Source: Symsagittifera roscoffensis
Taxonomy: Eukaryota; Xenacoelomorpha; Acoela; Convolutidae
Assembly: GCF_963678635.1 (NCBI RefSeq)
Contig: NC_087071.1
Coordinates: 36,354,438-36,418,437, forward strand
Direction of reading: 5' to 3'
DNA: 64,000 nt
Shown here: positions 12,131 to 23,402 of the stretch, piece by piece
How positions within the stretch are numbered: the stretch's first letter is position 1
How the letters are laid out: each line of letters starts with the position of its first letter
Translations under genes and position numbers: made by a program
Notes under the pieces: generated by a model
The model's database searches: none
What the model was told of the DNA's origin: nothing
The model's input: the letters and a program-made list of their open reading frames with translations, nothing else

Positions 12131-13400
12131 GCTAGTTGCTCTTTAAAGGGCTGCTTTTTTCGTGTTTTCGATAGTGTTTGCGAAACGAAGCTTTGCCTCT
12201 GTGTTAGATGTTTGAACTTTTTCACTACCGCAGTAGCGTCTGCAGTCTCATTCGATTTCGACAAACTCATTCTAAAATGACTTGAGGTCTTCGCAGAGCG
12301 AGTTTTTTAGTTAAACTCTTGTCTATTTTTTGTTATAAAACCATTTTGCAAGTATCGAATAATAACCGTCGTTTACGCCAATTTTGATCTTAACCGTTTT
12401 GACTTGATTCCTTTTCAATTTCAATAAATTTTCATTTGCTTGAAGGAGATCAGTTTTCGCTCTTTAAATAAGCCAGCGAAAATTGCGCAATAAAAGATGG
12501 GTTTTTGTTAGGAAAGAGCGTTTTAATTGATAGACAGTTCCAAGCACAGTCAATTGTTTTTGCAAGCCATTCGAAAAACACTAATAGTCATTTAATTTTT
12601 ATATTTTTTGAACTTGAAAAAAATAATTTTTGTTCTCAAGAATTAAGTCAGTCATGCTTTTTTTGTTTCTGCGAATTCAATGGTAGTTTGGCAACTGTTC
12701 AACTTTCAAAAATTTGTTTTTTGTAAAATTGTTTTTTGAAAAATTGTTTTTTCTTTGTTCTGCCGTTAACTGTCGTTATTTTGATGGAAAAACACTAAGT
12801 CGTTTTGTGGCTCCAGATGTTTTAAGACTATGTGTTTAGAATGATTTGATGGGATTTGAAATCTATCCAGAGCCTTAAAAGTTTTAAAAGGTTTCGATGC
12901 TTGATTATTTTGATTCCAATTTCCTCTCAAGTTTTGATTTTTTTTGCGGTGCGAATTTAGATTTTTTTTCAAGTTTAGTTCAACTTTTGTTGCAAAAAGC
13001 AAACCCTGTTCTACCGGTACAAGTGCAAATAGCGCGAAGACTTCAAAATACTTTTTTAAAGGTCGCGATAGTTTTTTTTGTTTTTTTTCAAGAAAAATTT
13101 TAAACTGTTCTAGGCTCAAATTTAGATTTTACTGTTGGTTTTTTTATTTCTTTTAAGTTCAGATTTTTTTTGTTAAAAGGGAGGCAAATTTCACTATCGA
13201 ATGTAAAAATCACGAAAATGGATTTTAGTTATCAGGCTTCCCAGAGAAATAAAAACTTTACCGAATGATACAGTTTTCTGAAATTGGGTTGGCTTTATCA
13301 AAAAAGTGGTGATTATAATTTGTTCTAGAAATTTAAAGAGGTTTAAGGCCATCTATTTTTTAAATGTTTTTGTTCGAAATTTGAAGGTTGAGATTTTTTT
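12131..13400. other. Repeat-module-rich, gene-free stretch
   Basis: Matches about 44.95-45.9 kb in block 2. Copies of the dispersed module are at about 12390-12500 and 13110-13290 (AGGCAAATTTCACTATCG, TCCCAGAGAAATAAAAAC). Open frames here are low-complexity F/S/K-rich and not conserved in frame, so no gene is called. Confidence 0.5.
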
Positions 13401-13409
13401 CAAGACACA

Positions 13410-14640
13410 AGTCAGTTTTTTTGCGTTTATTGACTTTTTTCCAACTGTTTGGCTATGTTTCATTTTTTTTTCGGTTAATCTTTTATTTTTTAGGAGTCGA
13501 TGAAAGTAGTACAGAATCGTACATAGGTCGCAATTTTGTTTTTTAGGAATAGTCTTGAAATTTTGTTCGGGCTCAAATTCACTTTTTCTCGGTTTGATTT
13601 TTGATTTCTTTTTAAATTTTGTTCGTTTCCTTTCTTAAAAGGAAAGCAAACACCGCTATAGAACAGCGCAAAACGTGATTGATTTCTACTTTCAAAGGAG
13701 GAATTTTATTTTCAGGTTATCTTCCTTGCTGTGTCAGAAGACTATAATTTTGATTTTTTTCTTTTTTTTACGAGTTGTAAGAAAGAAAAATAAAAAATTC
13801 AGAAGGCATCTTCTAGACTGATCCAAGAAAAATTAAAAAAATTGAAAAACTTGAGATGACCGAAGTTGGTGATACCTTAATTTAGTCACGGAAGGTAAGC
13901 TCTATTATCGAATGTTTGATGTGGTGCATTGGCGTTTTATCCAGCGCTTGTGTTGAAGAAAACTAAAATTCAATTGGGTATGTTCAATTGTCTCTCTCAT
14001 TTTCAATCCACTTACCGTCGCTGGTTTTTATCAAAAAAAAATTCACCGGAAAACTTTTTTCGATGAATCTTATAAAAGCTTTTTGTCTTCAGCTGACTGT
14101 CTTATTGTCTTCAGTCGCGATCAAAATTTTTTTCCGTAAATGTCATATTGGATGATTATTTGCTACTTAAAACATGATTTGGGTGGTAGCATTGTTTAGT
14201 TTTTGTTACTACCGTGATAAGTGGATAATATTTATTCCGACAAGCCACAAAAAGAACGGAAGAAAACATACCGTATGGAAGCTTTTTCCGGAACATTTCA
14301 GGTAACTCAATGCAAGAATGTAAAAAACCAATTGTGTTATCAAAAAAATAAGTTTATCGGTTGTGATTTGAGTTTTTAAAAATGAAAAGTTGGTCTAAAT
14401 GACTTAGCAATGGTCTGAGTTTTGGTTGTTTAGACTCAGTTTTAGTTCTCCATTGAGACTTTACTGTTTTCTTAAAGAGTACAAATTAATTTTTTCCTTT
14501 ATTTGCAGTACTTTTTTCAAGGATCTTCTTTGAAACATTTTGATTTCTAAGTTAAAAATTTTTAACCGAGGAAGAAACTATAACTATGCTCAGAGCATTT
14601 TTTTTTGTTTTTTGCATGGCAGTCGGTTACATTTGTTTCA
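13410..14640. repeat. 1-kb unit, single in block 1 and tandem in block 2
   Basis: Begins near GCGTTTATTGACTTTTTTCC and runs through GAGTCGATGAAAGTAGTA, GAAAGCAAACACCGCTATAG, AGAAGGCATCTTCTA and GGTGATACCTTAATTTAG to GACTTTACTGTTTTCTTAAA. Block 2 has it at about 45.96-47.2 kb and again at 47.29-48.31 kb. No coding function is recognised. Confidence 0.75.
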
Positions 14641-15110
14641 AGTTTGTCTTCAGATTTAACTGCTGTTTTTTATGTAAGATTTCGACTTGTTCGAGGTTGC
14701 AAGAGTTTTTTTTCTTGGATCTCGTTTTGATCTACCAAATTAACAAATTTATGCATTCTGAGGACATATACTTTGTGATAAAAGAAATTTGTCTCATGGT
14801 TCAAAGTTTGATATACGTTGGATAGAACTGTTTAGCAGAATTTACTTGGATAAAATACCGTAAAAAAACTTTTCAAGGCGTCGCTTGAGGATTTTCATAG
14901 TTATTTTTTTTTCACGATTTTTTTATCCGGGAGTTTTTTAATAATCAATTTCATTCATCGTATGTAAAAATTTCAAACGTAAATGCTTTGTAATTGTAAG
15001 GAGCAGAAACAAACAAAATTTTTCTTTTCATCGCTTGAAAACTAAACGCTGCTACTTCTATGTCCCGATGACTGTTCATTCAGAGCAATCAGAATGCCAA
15101 CTTCTTTTCA
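14641..15110. other. Unassigned stretch, mostly unique to block 1
   Basis: From about 14740 to 15100 there is no clear block 2 counterpart, because block 2 switches to the extra tandem unit. Nothing is recognised. Confidence 0.4.
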
Positions 15111-15218
15111 GAGCTTGTGAAACAAGGTCTGGTAGAAAAATCGTCCGAATTTAATTTCTTTTTTTAGAATACAATTAATCAGTTCTTCCGATTTGTGTAA
15201 TATTGACGGTTGCTGGAG

Positions 15219-15251
15219 TTATTAGTCGACATGTTAAATGTCGACTAATAA
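15219..15251. repeat. Perfect 14-bp inverted repeat with 5-bp loop
   Basis: TTATTAGTCGACAT, loop GTTAA, ATGTCGACTAATAA. The block 2 counterpart (about 48450-48490) has only the left arm followed by TTGCATCTAATAAAAAG. The block 1 palindrome therefore coincides with a junction where about 0.7 kb of block 2 sequence is replaced. Confidence 0.8.
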
Positions 15252-15254
15252 ACA

Positions 15255-15446
15255 TTTTAGAACCAGGGTGGTAATCGCTGAGTTTATATAGTTTCTGATG
15301 GAAATGAAGCTTATTTTAAGTTTTGTAGTTAGGTTCTCAAGTTTTTTCTCTGTTTCGGATAAATTAGTTGGTTATTTTTCACAGATCCAGGGCTGCTCAG
15401 GACACATAATGTTAAGTTTGAACCATCGGAAACTGAGAAAATCAAC
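15255..15446 (-). pseudogene. Duplicated fragment of exon 2 of the secreted-protein gene
   Basis: Nearly repeats 15876-16070, including the downstream flank GAACCAGGGTGGTAATCGCTGA and about 25 codons of exon 2 (minus-strand stop at 15372-15374, ending QPWICEK instead of QPWICEQ). The homology stops inside the exon at GAGAAAATCAACT, so it cannot encode a whole exon by itself. It could only act as an alternative terminal exon if spliced by an unseen acceptor. Confidence 0.75.
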
Positions 15447-15994
15447 TTTTGAAGCAGCCATGTCAAATTCTGTAACCGTCATGTTTTTTCAAAAAGGATT
15501 GTCCGAAGTATGAAATTGACCACCGAAGACGTTTTGTTTCATTTTGGAATCTAGTTATAGCCACTTTACACATTGTATTCAATGCTGGTTACGCGCATTC
15601 ATTTCTGTTTTAATAGTTGCTGAGGTTTTGTCCATGTGTTGCGCAATTTAAGCATTAGATTTTTTGGTGTTTTGCGGGGGTTGAAAATCGAGAAGACAAA
15701 GTTATTGTTTTTTTTGCTGATATTTTTTCTAGGTTTATTTGTGCATTTGTTTTTTCAAAATTATTATTGATTTTTTTGCCGTTTCTTACTGTGTGTACTA
15801 CATGAGCTCCACTTGCGCGTTCAAAATCAGTGTTCATTGAAACTTTCATATTAACCTGTTATGATAGCTGACATTAATTTTAGAACCAGGGTGGTAATCG
15901 CTGAATTTATATAGTTTCTGATGGAAATGAAGCTTTTTTTAAATTTTGTAGTTAGATGTAAGACTTTTTTCTCTGTTTTGGATAAATTAGTTGG

Positions 15995-17007
15995 TTATTG
16001 TTCACAGATCCAGGGCTGCTCAGGACACATAATGTTAAGTTTGAACCATCGGAAAGTGAGAAAATCAACTAAGTTTTCATATGGTACCTTTGGAGACCAA
16101 TCATTGCCAATTTTCAGTTGATATGGTTTTCTTTGTCGTTCATCATGATAACTTATTGTGCCACTTTGATTAGGTACAAGTTAATGGATAGAACCCATCT
16201 TCTAAGGAGAAAAAAATGTCTGACGTTTCTAAATTCGTATTTGATAGATTTAAAATATTAAGTATTTTAAATATTGCGTTTTTTATGTTTGAAACTTGGT
16301 TTGCAAGAATTTCATAAATAAGGTTTGCAAGAAACTCTTTTTCTTGGAATCCGTCAATAAAACTTGTACCTAATGTGCTCCCTTTTTAGTTGACCTTTTC
16401 CAAACCCAATTTTGACAATTATGTTAGCTTCGCAGTCGATATTGTAGTAAGTTACAAGGTAGTTTAATTGCTTGTCCTCTGAATAATCTGTGAGCTGCTC
16501 AAAGTATTCAGGTGGTGTTAAAAGAGCTTCTCTGAACCCAAAATTAAAATACCAGACAAATTGGCCGAAACAACAACCATCTCTTATAACAAAAAAGTTG
16601 TGTTTTTCGTAGGATGGTTCAAAGACAGCGTGAAATTGATCTAAGGCACTTTTTTTTAGTTTAGCAAACCCTTCGTAAGGATCTCTAGGGAATCGCGGTA
16701 AAACGACATACGAATGTTCCATTGCGAAAGGAGTTGGTTCATTTCCTCTTGTTCTGAATGAAGTCAAGCAATAATAAGAGCTCTTTTCTTCACAAAATGA
16801 CCCGTATTGGTTGAAACTGGGGTTAACAGGAATTGTAAAGATAATTGACGACCAAACTGTTGCACTTGATGAATTGAAAATTTTGTCATTGGCGCCAACA
16901 TTAATCACAAAAAAGCAAAAAACCCACAGAACAAACTTCATAACAGTGATTTTATTAATTTTTGTGTTTTCAATCTCCTCTTTACTGAAATGTAATACCA
17001 TTTTCAA
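15995..17007 (-). CDS. Secreted cysteine-containing protein, family copy 1
   Basis: Minus strand, two exons: 17007-16370 (638 nt, ends TTAG/GTACAAG) and 16163-15995 (169 nt, after AATCAAAG), joined in phase 2, giving 268 residues. The likely start is Met23 (MKFVLWVFCFFVINVGA), a good signal peptide, with NDKIFNSS carrying an N-glycosylation sequon after it. Conserved landmarks are SSIIFTIPVNP, EEKSSYYCLTSF, FAKLKKSALDQ, FFVIRDGCCFGQFVWYFNFG, EYFEQLTDYSED and, in exon 2, RKPYQLKIGNDW, TFRWFKLNIMCPEQPWICEQ. Seven mature cysteines are visible; family copy 2 has eight. I do not recognise the family, and extracellular location is inferred only from the signal peptide. The acceptor's pyrimidine tract is weak. 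The same intron positions in all four copies support the model. Confidence 0.75.
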
Positions 17008-18189
17008 AACTCATTTAAGTTAGTTTAAGTAAGTAAACAGCAAGACTTTAGTGTCGATCTTGACGTCAGGCAAATAATTGATTTGCTTACTGGAATGGGA
17101 TTTGGCAAATATTTTGATGCTGATTTCTTTTTCTCTTTAACTTGACACAAAACGAAATTGTTCATGTTGCTTTTCAAAACAATCAAAGTTCACGAGTAAA
17201 ATGAGATAGAACAAAGTTGAAATCATTGTAACGATAGAAATTTCCGGTGTTGCTTTGGCTGGTGAATTTTTTCTCCAAAACATTTCACATACCAAGATCA
17301 GTTCAAGAAAACGGCTGAAAATGTTTGAACTCATCCTCAATCTTTGTATAGATAATTTGAATGACAATTTTTGAGCACGAGTCTCCTTGTTCTTAAGACC
17401 ATGGAGATTCATTGTTATGATTACTCGAATGCAATCTCCCCTTAGCTTGAATGACATTTTCTCGTTTTTTGGGTGTTTTAAGTCTCAAAAAGCCAAAAAA
17501 CAGCATTCAGTGAATCTAAAAAAAACAGCTCAAAACAACTCAAGAATTTATCTTCTGAGATATGGAATCAATGGGTGAATACCAAATAATCTTAACGAAA
17601 AAAAAAACAAAAAATGAGAGTGGGGACATGATGGACATGGAAAGTGTCATACGAATAACGTAAACACAGAAAGTCAATTCCTACGACTTAGAGGCTCAGG
17701 GTCAGAAGTAAATCCAACTAAATCACAAAAAAGTATCCTCCATTGTAGAAAAAAAAAGATTGGCTGCTCTCAAAGATTCTTGCGATCAATAAACGACAAA
17801 GCCTGAAGCAATCATTTGCTCTAAGCCAGGTTGAACTACTGTAACAACTATGCAGCGTTTTTGTACAATTTTAATTTCAGAAAGATAAAATAGTCTAATA
17901 TTTCCAATGCTTCTGCAGTTCTACGGTTTTCATAGCAACAAAAAATCAGTCTAGCAAATTGCCTGACAATTAAAAAATGTGATTGTTCCAATTTTCGTTG
18001 AAAACGGAATATATAATCTCGGTGTGGTTTTTTTACTCTGTCAATTTTCGGCGATGGAAAAGATTGTTTTTAACAAAAAAAAACATATCGCATTGAAGAA
18101 ATCGTCTCCTTAAAATCAAATGTAAAAAAAATTTTTTTTGTAAAGTTTTGGCAGTTTGAAAATTGCCAATTTGGTCACGCTCTTGACTA
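17008..18189. other. Upstream region of secreted-protein copy 1
   Basis: Well conserved with 50412-51650 in block 2. A minus-strand frame (17457-17137, MSFKLRGDCIRVIITMNLHG at its start) is partly preserved in block 2 (51003-50644), but both diverge after about 60 codons. I treat it as conserved non-coding or unproven coding sequence. Confidence 0.4.
17061..17068. promoter_or_regulatory. CRE-like palindrome TGACGTCA upstream of secreted-protein gene
   Basis: A perfect TGACGTCA lies about 55 bp upstream of the first ATG of the minus-strand gene. It sits in a stretch (TTGACGTCAGGCAAATAATT) that is identical at the matching gene in block 2 (50465-50472). Binding is not shown. Confidence 0.3.
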
Positions 18190-18882
18190 CCCGCACTCAG
18201 TAAAAAGAGAAAAATATCGATTATATTACAGTTATAATTGTACTTTTATCAAAATTATAATTAATTATAAGCGCCAAATTTAGATGTTTAAACGATTTAT
18301 AATCCATTATAATGATAACATTTTTTGTGACATTATAATAAATTATAATCAATCATAATTGATTATAATTTTCCTGAATATTTCCTATAATCTCTTAAAA
18401 TAAATTATAATCTATTAAAAGAAGTTATAATTTGTTTTCTGTGAAAAATCTTCAAAAATGAAATGTCTTAACACTCTTTGGAACATCTAAGCACAAAAAG
18501 TTTCATAGAGATCCCTTCATGTTAGTTGAAAGAATCTTGCAGTAGGTGAAATATAAATCTTCTAAATAAATCATGAAACTAAATCAGTGTGCTGATAAGC
18601 AATTTAGAGGGAAGGTCAAAAAGAAAATGAGCAAACAAAATCGATTATAAACAATTATAATTGATTATAATGGATTTTTTCTGCAAAAGAAATAATATAG
18701 AAATTTGGATAAAAAAATCGATTATAATCGATTAAAATGTATCATAATTGATTATATTTGATTTCAAAAAGAGAGATATAATTGATTAATAATTGATTGA
18801 AATCATTTTTTTCTCAATTTTTGTAAGACTGGTACTAAAATCATATTATAATCGATTATTAACGCTTGAAACTGGATGCGGG
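18190..18882. mobile_element. Non-autonomous TIR element with ATTATAATCGATTATAAT-rich interior
   Basis: The left end CCCGCACTCAG follows TA; the right end is CTGGATGCGGG. The interior is built from short palindromic words (TTATAATTAATTATAA, ATTATAATCGATTA) with no open reading frame. Block 2 has an empty site at about 51637 (CTCTTGACTAATTTATATGC), so insertion followed the duplication. The right-hand TA of the target is degraded to AA. Termini resemble those of the element at 60032-61246. Confidence 0.7.
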
Positions 18883-19295
18883 AAACTTTTGTGTAATTGG
18901 AAAATTTTATTCATCGTGTTCAAAGAGTAACACGAAATATTTATGGGTGGCGACTTATCCCTTTTTTGGCTCTTCTGCAGTCAGGAATTTCATTCGTTCC
19001 TCCGAAATTCAAAAAAAGTGGTCTCGATTTGAACACATTATTGTCTGCAAATTTATTTTGATAATCTCTTACGACGCAATTACCTTCAAACCACAGAAAA
19101 CTACGCAACATTTTATCATAGAAATTTCTTCGCATGGAGTCCAAATTGGTTTAAATGAAAGCTTCAAGTTTTTTCTACGTGTTAAACTAAAGTTGTCGAC
19201 TTTTTGTTCAATTTAATTTTTTTACTTTCATATTTTTGTTACTTTTTTATGTTACTCATTAACTGAGTTTTTTTAATAAATTTTTTTAATATATC
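18883..19295. other. Short block conserved with 51650-52200, function unknown
   Basis: 18890-19150 resembles 51650-52200 with small indels (for example ATTTATGGGTGGCGA and TTTCTTCGCATGGAGTCCAAA). Open frames on both strands are partly retained, but none has recognisable domains. Confidence 0.4.
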
Positions 19296-19299
19296 AGAA

Positions 19300-20560
19300 A
19301 CTCGGAGGGGGTAAAAACCCCTTCCAAAAGCCCTCTAGCATTTTCCCCTTTGCCTCCTTACAACCCCCTCCCAACATTTGTCCCTTGGCCACGTTTGTAC
19401 CCTTAATCCTACCATATCCCACCTGAAGCAACCCGGCCCCCATCTGAACCAACCCCCCTCCCCGCATGAACCCAACTGAACAAACATGGGAGCACACTCC
19501 CTGGCAGAACAGATCAGATGCTTTAACAGCAAAGCAAAGACTGTCCTTTCTCTCTATCTCTGTTTGTCGACTACACCACTCCAAGAAGAACGTAACAACG
19601 AGAGCAGGGAAGAGAAGTTGGTGTTTGGGAGCGAAGCCACAGGAGACATCTGGATGCTTGAGATTTGGATAGGAGCGAAATCGGCAACCGCAATAAACGT
19701 GCAGGATCACTCTGTACCTAAGTGGCTTAGGCATGTGTGGTAGATAGCTGCGTCGAAAGCGGCCTCCTCTTCGACGCCACCGACAGGACCTGGCAATCTT
19801 GAGACAAGAAGTCGACGCAGAGCTGGATTGACCGCAACTACTGACACATATGGAGTGAGAAGACCATATCTCCAATGCACGAGAAAAACGTCAACACGCA
19901 GGACATCAAAAACCAGTTCAACGTGAAGATGGTGAGATGGAAGAACGAGAACCGCACGTTGAGAAGGATCGCAAACGTCATGAGAATGGAAGACAATCGA
20001 CTTACAAAGATGGCGTGCCTAAGATGGTATAGTGAAATGGAACCGCACTTCTGAAATGTCTTCAGAAGGCAAGAAACGGTAAACACTTCTGTATTGGCGC
20101 AATATATTAAGAGAAGCAGGCATTTACATCTATTATATCGACACACTGACTAGCGTCAGAAAAGGCTGGAGGAAAACTGTCAACAAGCGCATGGAGCACC
20201 TGTACCACTTAGAAAAACAACAAACGCCAAGAGACGCGCCCTAGAAGTAACTGCAACTTGACAACCCTCCAAGCAGCCTCCAATAAGGCTCATTCGCAAA
20301 AAGATCTCAAAAAAATCAGGCTGAGCTCAGGGTTCACCAGAAAAGGATGCATGAAACGAGCGAAATCACGTTCCCTTGTGATAAATGCAGTACCATTTTC
20401 AAAATGAAATCACCGAGAAAAATCATATGAAGTTGTGTGATAACAACAGAACGAGCTCCTCGGGTAGAAGGAATTGTAAAAATTTTAAGATAAGTCTGCG
20501 CCTCCAACATAACCCGTCATAAACAAACTTGGAGATGAATACCTGAATCAGACGCGGATT
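19300..20560 (+). mobile_element. Decayed LINE-like fragment, block 1 copy
   Basis: High-GC segment relative to its surroundings and about 1.1 kb long, matched by 57850-59100. Broken plus-strand frames contain RWKNENRTLRRIANVM followed by DNRLTKMACLRWYSEM, reminiscent of the C-terminal end of non-LTR retrotransposon polyproteins. Frameshifts and stops are frequent. The first part (19300-19480) is a C-rich stretch not matched in block 2. The class assignment is weak: no reverse transcriptase motif is visible. It is present in both blocks, so it predates the duplication. Confidence 0.45.
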
Positions 20561-21570
20561 CTTCACCTCAGCTTCCAGCAAGAATCTACAGCCGGAAATT
20601 TCACTTTTAATTTGTCATTTGAGCTTTTATTCAAAAAAGTTTTGTATCTAGCCAAAAATTGGCCTAATTTTTTTTGTTGTGCAATATTTTGTTGAATAAA
20701 TAATTTTAATTTGCTATAAATGCTACCAAATAAGAAACAATAAAAACACAAAAACCGTTTGAATAGTAAATGGGTCACTACAACCAAACTTACAATGTGT
20801 TCAGTGATTTTAAATTGAACATCATTTAAAAAGCTAGCTACACCCTTAAATAAAATTTTAAAAAATCATAACTGACTGTAATATTCAATGTTTGTTGGCA
20901 TAATCTGTGCTACTTTTATATACCTTACAGATAATGATCGACTGATTTTAGTTTGAAACTCCCAATCAAGTTCGCAGGGATTCAAATCCCGTAGTCAACA
21001 TAATTGATTTTTTCTAGAAACTTTTAAAGACTTATTTGTGCAGTTTTCGAAAATCTGAATGATATCATTTTGCTGCTTTTGCTTACTATAAATCAGGTGC
21101 AGCCGCCTCACTCCTTGATTTAAGAGTAGTAGTCCATTGGTAGCCAAGTCTCAAATCCATAAAATTGCTAACTAAAAGTACTGTAGGGTTTAAAATACGA
21201 AATCAGAAAAAATGATTGAAAGAACGCAATTAGATTGAAAGAAAAACCTAATACATAAAATATAACATTAGTTTCTGAAGCAATTATCAGTTTTTTAAAA
21301 TTGGATTACAGCTTACAAAATCATGGACCAGTACAGTTTTCATTATATCTTAACTAATATAATTGTGGCAGTGATGTGTAACACATCGCTAAGTATAATT
21401 TTGATGACAATTTGAACAAAATACATTTAAAGTGTCATGAGAACAGTCATCAATGTTGTAGCAGTGCTGAATACTTGAAAATACATCCAATCCACATGTA
21501 TAGAAAATAAAATGCTATTTATATAGTTATACTCTCGGTTGTGGCTGTTCTGTTCAAGTTTCTTGTTTGG
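20561..21570. other. Gene-free stretch upstream of copy 2 (3' side)
   Basis: Conserved with 59100-60030 in block 2. Contains the tRNA-like segment at 20949-21000. Otherwise nothing is recognised. Confidence 0.5.
20949..21000 (+). pseudogene. tRNA 3'-half-like sequence (tRNA-Gly-CCC-like)
   Basis: An anticodon-like arm TTTGA-AACTCCCAA-TCAAG (loop two bases too long, CCC in anticodon position) is followed by GCAGGGATTCAAATCCCG, a T-arm/box B-like motif. The block 2 copy (about 59473-59521) reads GCAGGGGTTCAAATCCCG, closer to box B. No convincing 5' half is found, so it is probably a tRNA-derived relic. Confidence 0.3.
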
Positions 21571-22581
21571 TTATTGTTCACAAATCCAGGGCTGCTCAGG
21601 GCACATAACATTAAATTTGAACCATCGGAAAGTCAGGAACTCATCTGGGTTTGCATATGGTACTTTTGAAGACCAACTGCTGCCAATTCTCAGTTGATAT
21701 GGTTTTCCTCGTAGCTCGTTGTGATAATTTATTCCGCCACTTTGATTCGGTAAAAGTATAATAAATGAGCTCCTTGTGTTTGTATCTGTTTTTTTTTTGC
21801 AAACTTATCTTTTGCGAACTTAAATTAAGGGTTGTATTTATTTGTGTTCAATGAAAGCTATCGTTTTGAATAGATTCGTTCCCGTTACATTCATATACTT
21901 ACGAATACATCAAAACCATTTCAAAGTTTATCTAGTTGAGACCTGTCTACTATACTTGTACGTAAGATATTGCCGCAGCAGCCGACCTTCTCCAAACCCA
22001 ATTTTGGTAATAATATTTACATCGCAGTCGATATCGTAGTAGGCAACAAGGTAATTTAAATGCTTGTTATTTTCTGAATAATCCGTAATTCTCTCGAAGT
22101 ATTCCGATGGAGTCAGAAGAGCTTCTTTGAACCCAAAATTGAAATACCAGACAAACTGGCCTTGGCAACAGCCATCTCTTACAACAAAAAAATTGTGTTT
22201 TTTGTAGGATGGTTCAAAGACAACCTTACATTGTTCAAGCGCACTTTCTTTCATTTTGGCAAACCCTTCATAAGGATCTGTCATGATTATTGGTGCGTTT
22301 ATATGCTGATGTTCGATAGCTGGAAGGTTTGGCTCAAATCTTATGAGTCTGAATAAAGTCAAGCAGTAGTAGAAGCTATTCTTTTCACAATATGACTGAT
22401 ATTCCTTAATAGGCGGATTAACAGGAATAGTAAAAATAACTGATGACCAAATTGAGCTACTTGTTCCATTTAAAATAACATCATTGGCACCAACATTGAA
22501 GATGAAAATGCAAGTTGTGCACAATAGAAAACTTTTAATAACAAATTTCTTGATCTCCATTTTAATGTAAACCATTTGCAA
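21571..22581 (-). CDS. Secreted cysteine-containing protein, family copy 2 (best intact)
   Basis: Minus strand, two exons: 22581-21962 (620 nt, ends CTTAC/GTACAAG) and 21739-21571 (169 nt, after AATCAAAG), phase 2, giving 262 residues. Met8 starts a strong signal peptide (MEIKKFVIKSFLLCTTCIFI) ending FNVGA before NDVILNGTSSS, which has a glycosylation sequon. The mature protein has eight cysteines, at CEK, YYC, EQC, GCC (two), IDC, MCP and ICE, so four disulfides are possible. Conserved core: FFVVRDGCCQGQFVWYFNFG, EYFERITDYSEN and WFKFNVMCPEQPWICEQ. It is about half identical to the 15995-17007 type, forming a second subfamily with 61294-62351. The family is not recognised. Confidence 0.77.
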
Positions 22582-23400
22582 TATCAGTTTTGTTTACTTT
22601 CATAGTCAAACAAGAAGACCTTAGTAATGCTCTCAACTACAGTCAACTATTTCGTTTGTTTTATGAAGTTTGTTTAAATTTGTATTTATTTAAAGTAATG
22701 GCTCAGGTCACCTAAAAGTTTGAAGGTGAATTTTTTTTCTACACATAATTATTTTATTGGTTTATCCAAATTTAAAATAAATTAGATGAAGGTGAAATTA
22801 TTTACTAAATGACTGTTTCAAACAATTTTTGACTATTTCTGACTTTTTTATCTACAAAACATGTACAATTATGTAACAAAAACTCAAGGCTTTTACAATG
22901 ATTGTTCTCGGATCTTATTTTTGGCCCAATAAACGTTTGCTCAAAAACGATCAGACTTTTTTTGTTGTAAAATTTAATTTACACCAAATAAGACTGTCTT
23001 GAGAAAGTTGAAGATCAAGTTTATTGTACGGACAACTGAGGACTAAATTATGCAATTTGTTGCAATTAAAATTATATTACGTCAATGGCATCAACATTCA
23101 AGGTAGAAGCGCAAGTTGTACACATCAGAAAAATCCTAACAATTTTTTTCTCAACTTTTTTCACTGTAAATCATTGCCCTTTTAAAAAACAATTTTTGTT
23201 TACTTTCATCGTCAAAGAAAATTGTCTTTGTTTTGTTCTTAACGGCATTCAACTGTTTCGGTTGCCTAGTGAAATGAAAAGCTGTAAACTTTTGTAGAAA
23301 AGGTTGAAACCAATTAGTTTAATTTTGTAACAAAAGCAAAGGTTGAAGTCGCAGTTAAATTTTGAACGCAAAAAAACTGTTATTCGACAACGCTGATTAA
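22582..23400. other. Upstream region of secreted copy 2, containing a family 5' relic
   Basis: Matches 62352-63200 in block 2. The stretch 22780-23030 (GGTGAAATTATTTACTAAATGA, AATAAACGTTTGCTCAAAAACGATCAGA) recurs in degenerate form at 23960-24180, showing an older local tandem duplication. Confidence 0.55.
23035..23200 (-). pseudogene. Degenerate 5' end of a secreted-family gene
   Basis: On the minus strand this resembles the first exon start of copy 2. Compare GGCATCAACATTCAAGGTAG and TTGTACACATCAGAAAAATCC here with GGCACCAACATTGAAGATGA and TTGTGCACAATAGAAAAC at 22490-22530. No open frame continues into the rest of exon 1. It lies about 450 bp upstream of copy 2. Confidence 0.6.
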
Positions 23401-23402
23401 AT

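Noticed and set aside
13306-14825. Small F/K/S-rich frames with hydrophobic stretches
   Set aside because: Low complexity in poly-T DNA; frames are not kept in the block 2 copies.
19294-19875. 193-codon minus frame rich in Cys/Arg/Gly
   Set aside because: Arises from the GC-rich decayed LINE-like fragment and is antisense to its conserved plus-strand frame; broken in the block 2 copy.
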